Below, in pieces: positions 3,539 to 6,366 of a stretch of 6,366 nt of DNA. Location: NCBI GenBank assembly GCA_902826505.1, contig CADEFG010000314.1:1-6366 (forward strand). The letters are read 5' to 3'. The DNA comes from an uncultured Acidobacteriota bacterium (GTDB lineage: Bacteria > Acidobacteriota > Blastocatellia > Pyrinomonadales > Pyrinomonadaceae). The position numbers and the translations under genes are program-made. Each line of letters begins with the position of its first letter. The stretch's first letter is position 1. The notes under the pieces were generated by a model. That model was not told where the DNA came from. It made no database searches and worked only from the letters and a program-made list of their open reading frames with translations.

Positions 3539-6366
3539 TTACTTTTTCTCAACATAAAACATCTCGTCGGTCGGGCGCAGTGGACGCGCCAGCCAGAGCG
3601 GACGCCGAAGCCCGTTCGGTCCCGGCGCAGGGCGCGTCATCGCGAGCCATTCTTTATAGATCGCAAACGATTTTTCGGTATCGACAAAAACATCGCCGTA
3701 TTTGTCACCGTCGTGCGCCCGCTCAACTCTCACACGCTGATGCCAGCAATGCATTCCCGAAACCGGATCGGGATGAACGGGAAAGGTAATGTTCTGATGA
3801 ACGCCGCCGTCCGTCCAAAAGATGCGCGAAGTGTCGGGATCGTCAGATTTATACGCACCGATGCCTTCGACGACCGTCATTTTCCATTTGCCTTTTTCAA
3901 CCTCGTCGATCGTCACCTGATTGGTTGACCAGCGATTGTTTTTCGCGTCCTGTTCGCGCCGCCAGCGCCCGATGTGATGCGAACAGGCAACGACGCCGGG
4001 ACGCATTCCTTCGGTTACCCAGGCGCGGTTGACGAAATAACCGATGTCGGTCGAAATGCGCACCAGATCGCCGGTTTTGATGCTCCAGCGCTTGCCGTCC
4101 TTGGTGCTCATCCAGAGCGGATTACGATTGGAAATTTCGGCGAGCCATTTCGCATTGCCCGACCGCGTGTGAATCAGTGTCGGCAGGCGAAATGTCGGAA
4201 CGAGCACGATCTCGTTTTTTGAAGCGTCGAGCTTTTCGGGATGAATATGGCTTTTGACATAAGTCGGAAATTTATATTCCGACCAGCCCCAATCTTCGGT
4301 CGTCGCCGAATAAAATTCCTGTTTGCGCGACGGCGAATTAAATCCGGTGTGCGCACGTCCTTCGATCATCACGCCGATCGTTTTGCCGTTTTTGATGATG
4401 TTGCCGTTTTCGTCCGTTTCCGAATCCTTTAGATCACTTTCTGAAAGCCGGTTGAGATGCTGATTGTAAACCGCCGGTTCGACCTCAAACGCGCCGTATT
4501 TGCGCATATAATCGTGTGCGGTCAATCCTTGTTCCGCCGCTTTTTCGGGCAAGCCTTTGGTGTTTTCAAAAATGTAGCGGTAATATTCGTCGATCGTGAT
4601 TTTTTCGCCTTCGCGATACGGCGAGATAAAATGTTTGCGGATTCCCAAACTTCCGTCCGGGTCGATCCGCCACGACAATTCAAACCAAAATTCGTCTTCT
4701 TCCCAGACTTCGCCCGGATTCGTTTCGTAGGTAAATTTCGTTTCCCTGCCCATTTTCCGCGCCGCTTCGCGCAGCACCGGCTGGCGAAAAGAGATCCACA
4801 TACCCGAATGCGTTTCGTAAGAAGTCAGATCGTGCCTTTCGCTCGAATGTCCCATCGGCAGAACATAATCGGCAAAATAAGCCGTTTCGTTCCAGGTCGG
4901 CGTCAAGGCGACGTGCAAACCGATCTTCGATTCGTCCGAAAGCGCCTCGATCCACGAAAAACCGTCGGGATAAGTCCAGACCGGATTAAAAACGCGCGTA
5001 AAGTAAACCTGCAATTTGCCGCGCTCTTCCTTTAAGAAATGCGGCAGCAGAAAGCTCATTTCGTAATGCGAAAGCGGATATTCTAGCGGAAAATGCAGCT
5101 CGTTCCAGAATTTCTGCGCGGGCGGCGTCGAAAATCCTTTCGGTTTGAACTTATTCCACGCCGACGGCATCGTCCCGCCGACCGTACCGACGCTGCCCGT
5201 TAAAACATTAAGAAAATGCAGACACCGCGCAACCGCCCAACCGCCTAAGTTGCCCGCGCCCGCGCTGCGCCAGTTATGCGCCGAAAATCTGGTTCCGGCG
5301 CGCCCGATCTGCTGCGCGACATCGCGAATCATTTCGGCTTTGACGCCGCTTTCCGTTTCGGCGAATTCGGGCGTGTATTCGGCGTAAAGTTTTTCTAACT
5401 CATTGATGAAATTCTCGAAAGTAATTTCCGCCTGCGGGTTCATCGCCGCCAAGGACTCGCGCCAGTTGACCCAATTTTGCAAAAATTCTTCGTTGTAAAG
5501 TTTCTCCGTAATTAAGATATTGGCAATTGCGAGCAAGACCGCCGCTTCACTGCCGGGATACGATGGCATCCAGTAATCCGCCATCGAAGCCGTGTTCGAA
5601 AGGCGTGTGTCCATCACACAGAGTTTGGCGCCGTTCATCATGCCCTCGATGATGCGCTGCGCGTGCGGGTTGAAATAATGCCCCGATTCAAGATGCGCAC
5701 TGATTAAAAAGATAAACTGCGCGTTGCCGTGATCGGGCGACGGACGATCCGCGCCCTGCCAGATCGCGTAGCCGAAACGCGCGCCGGCGCTGCAGATATT
5801 CGTGTGCGAATTATGCCCGTCAACGCCCCACGCCTGCAAAACGCGGTCGATAAAACCTTCGTGTCCCGGTCGCCCGACGTGATAAACGACTTCATTTCTT
5901 CGATCTTCGATCAACGCCGCACGAATTTTCGCCGCAATCGAGTCCAAAACCTCGTCCCACGAAACGCGTTCCCAGCTCCCGGCGCCGCGTTTTCCGGTTC
6001 GCCGCATCGGATAAAGAATTCGGTCGTTGTCGTTGATCTGGTTGATCGTTGCCGGACCTTTCGCGCAATTGCGTCCGCGGCTGCCCGGATGATACGGATT
6101 TCCCTCGAATTTGCGGACGCGCATCGTTTCCTTGTCGATATAACTCAGCAAGCCGCAGCCCGCTTCGCAATTGAAACAGGTCGTCGGCACGATCATATAA
6201 TTTTTCTTTTCGCGCCGGTTGCCGCTCTTTGCTTCATACTCCGTCCAATCGTCCCACTGTTCGGGCGGCGGATAACTCGTCAGCTCGCCCGGTTCCGTGA
6301 TGCGCGGAATTTCTTCCTCTTCAAACTTATGGAGATTTTCGATCAAGCCGAGCTTTTCGGCGATTG
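3539..6366 (-). CDS. Molybdopterin/4Fe-4S oxidoreductase, DMSO reductase superfamily, catalytic subunit (5' end outside window)
   Basis: At least 941 residues are visible; the frame stays open to the right edge, so the start is missing. Residue numbers here count from the TTG codon ending at 6346. C57-x2-C60-x3-C64 and C94 (N-C-A-K-G) bind the N-terminal 4Fe-4S cluster. C185 in T-N-I-C-S-A-G is the likely molybdenum or tungsten ligand, the position held by Cys, Ser, Sec or Asp in this superfamily. Cofactor-binding landmarks follow: G-A-K-L-x-V-M-D-T-R (239-248), P-G-S-E-A-A-V-L-L-A (264-273), L-T-G-S-V-G-T-V-G-G (382-391) and N-E-T-A-Y-F-A-D-Y-V-L-P (486-497). A C-terminal molydopterin-binding domain starts near 712, with N-P-L-W-M at 742-746. 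It would transfer electrons between an oxyanion, sulfur compound or formate-like substrate and an iron-sulfur partner not seen here. The substrate is undetermined. No twin-arginine signal is visible in the 56 residues before C57, but one could lie further upstream. uspA follows after 40 bases. Confidence 0.92.
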   Translation of the reverse strand, partial: IAEKLGLIENLHKFEEEEIPRITEPGELTSYPPPEQWDDWTEYEAKSGNRREKKNYMIVPTTCFNCEAGCGLLSYIDKETMRVRKFEGNPYHPGSRGRNCAKGPATINQINDNDRILYPMRRTGKRGAGSWERVSWDEVLDSIAAKIRAALIEDRRNEVVYHVGRPGHEGFIDRVLQAWGVDGHNSHTNICSAGARFGYAIWQGADRPSPDHGNAQFIFLISAHLESGHYFNPHAQRIIEGMMNGAKLCVMDTRLSNTASMADYWMPSYPGSEAAVLLAIANILITEKLYNEEFLQNWVNWRESLAAMNPQAEITFENFINELEKLYAEYTPEFAETESGVKAEMIRDVAQQIGRAGTRFSAHNWRSAGAGNLGGWAVARCLHFLNVLTGSVGTVGGTMPSAWNKFKPKGFSTPPAQKFWNELHFPLEYPLSHYEMSFLLPHFLKEERGKLQVYFTRVFNPVWTYPDGFSWIEALSDESKIGLHVALTPTWNETAYFADYVLPMGHSSERHDLTSYETHSGMWISFRQPVLREAARKMGRETKFTYETNPGEVWEEDEFWFELSWRIDPDGSLGIRKHFISPYREGEKITIDEYYRYIFENTKGLPEKAAEQGLTAHDYMRKYGAFEVEPAVYNQHLNRLSESDLKDSETDENGNIIKNGKTIGVMIEGRAHTGFNSPSRKQEFYSATTEDWGWSEYKFPTYVKSHIHPEKLDASKNEIVLVPTFRLPTLIHTRSGNAKWLAEISNRNPLWMSTKDGKRWSIKTGDLVRISTDIGYFVNRAWVTEGMRPGVVACSHHIGRWRREQDAKNNRWSTNQVTIDEVEKGKWKMTVVEGIGAYKSDDPDTSRIFWTDGGVHQNITFPVHPDPVSGMHCWHQRVRVERAHDGDKYGDVFVDTEKSFAIYKEWLAMTRPAPGPNGLRRPLWLARPLRPTDEMFYVEKK

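Noticed and set aside
3422..3928. 168-codon open frame on the plus strand
   Set aside because: It spans antisense parts of uspA, the gap and the Mo gene, has no family match and is rich in Arg/His, as expected for a shadow frame.
4457..5035. 192-codon open frame on the plus strand
   Set aside because: It lies wholly antisense to the Mo oxidoreductase, whose motifs are unambiguous. It has Arg/Phe-rich shadow composition and no recognisable domain.
6344..6346. TTG on the minus strand as the start of the Mo oxidoreductase
   Set aside because: The frame continues upstream to the window edge with sensible codons (I-A-E-K-L-G), and no Shine-Dalgarno is seen before it. The gene is best treated as 5'-partial.
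3539..6366. Assigning the Mo enzyme as a specific nitrate, formate, thiosulfate or polysulfide enzyme
   Set aside because: The motifs fix the superfamily but not the substrate. Partner subunits are not in the window, so a specific gene symbol would be a guess.

Overview
The window looks like chromosomal DNA from an Acidobacteriota bacterium, most likely class Blastocatellia. This is an inference from gene families, not from a marker gene. The main clue is a secreted von Willebrand A protein of the type often called the 'VWFA-related Acidobacterial domain'. A membrane-anchored PEGA plus OmpA-type protein also fits that phylum. There are no transposases, integrases, tRNAs, rRNAs or CRISPR arrays.

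Left part, plus strand (1-1536). The window opens inside the 3' end of a thioredoxin-disulfide reductase gene. An 84-base gap follows, filled by an unusual inverted array of 7-base repeats that can fold into a long hairpin. Next come a small FmdB-type zinc-ribbon protein with a lysine-rich tail and, only 4 bases later, an exported VWFA protein. These last two are probably co-transcribed.

Middle, plus strand (1537-3051). A 162-base gap carries candidate promoters and a clear Shine-Dalgarno sequence for a GTG-started gene. Its 427-residue product has a cytoplasmic proline-rich tail with a repeated D-[F/W]-x-K-T motif, one transmembrane helix, a PEGA-like domain and a C-terminal OmpA peptidoglycan-binding domain. 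A strong intrinsic terminator ends this unit.

Right part, minus strand (3052-6366). A large molybdopterin/4Fe-4S oxidoreductase of the DMSO reductase superfamily enters from beyond the right edge. It is followed after 40 bases by an ATP-binding-type universal stress protein (UspA). The two probably form one transcript that converges on the terminator at about 3004-3040.

Functional picture. The genes cover thiol redox (TrxB), redox/respiratory chemistry (Mo enzyme with UspA) and the cell envelope (VWFA and OmpA proteins). The substrate of the Mo enzyme cannot be decided from sequence alone. I see no clearly new multi-gene system. The most unusual items are the heptamer hairpin, the D-[F/W]-x-K-T repeats in the OmpA protein's cytoplasmic tail, and a VWFA domain that has lost one metal-site threonine.
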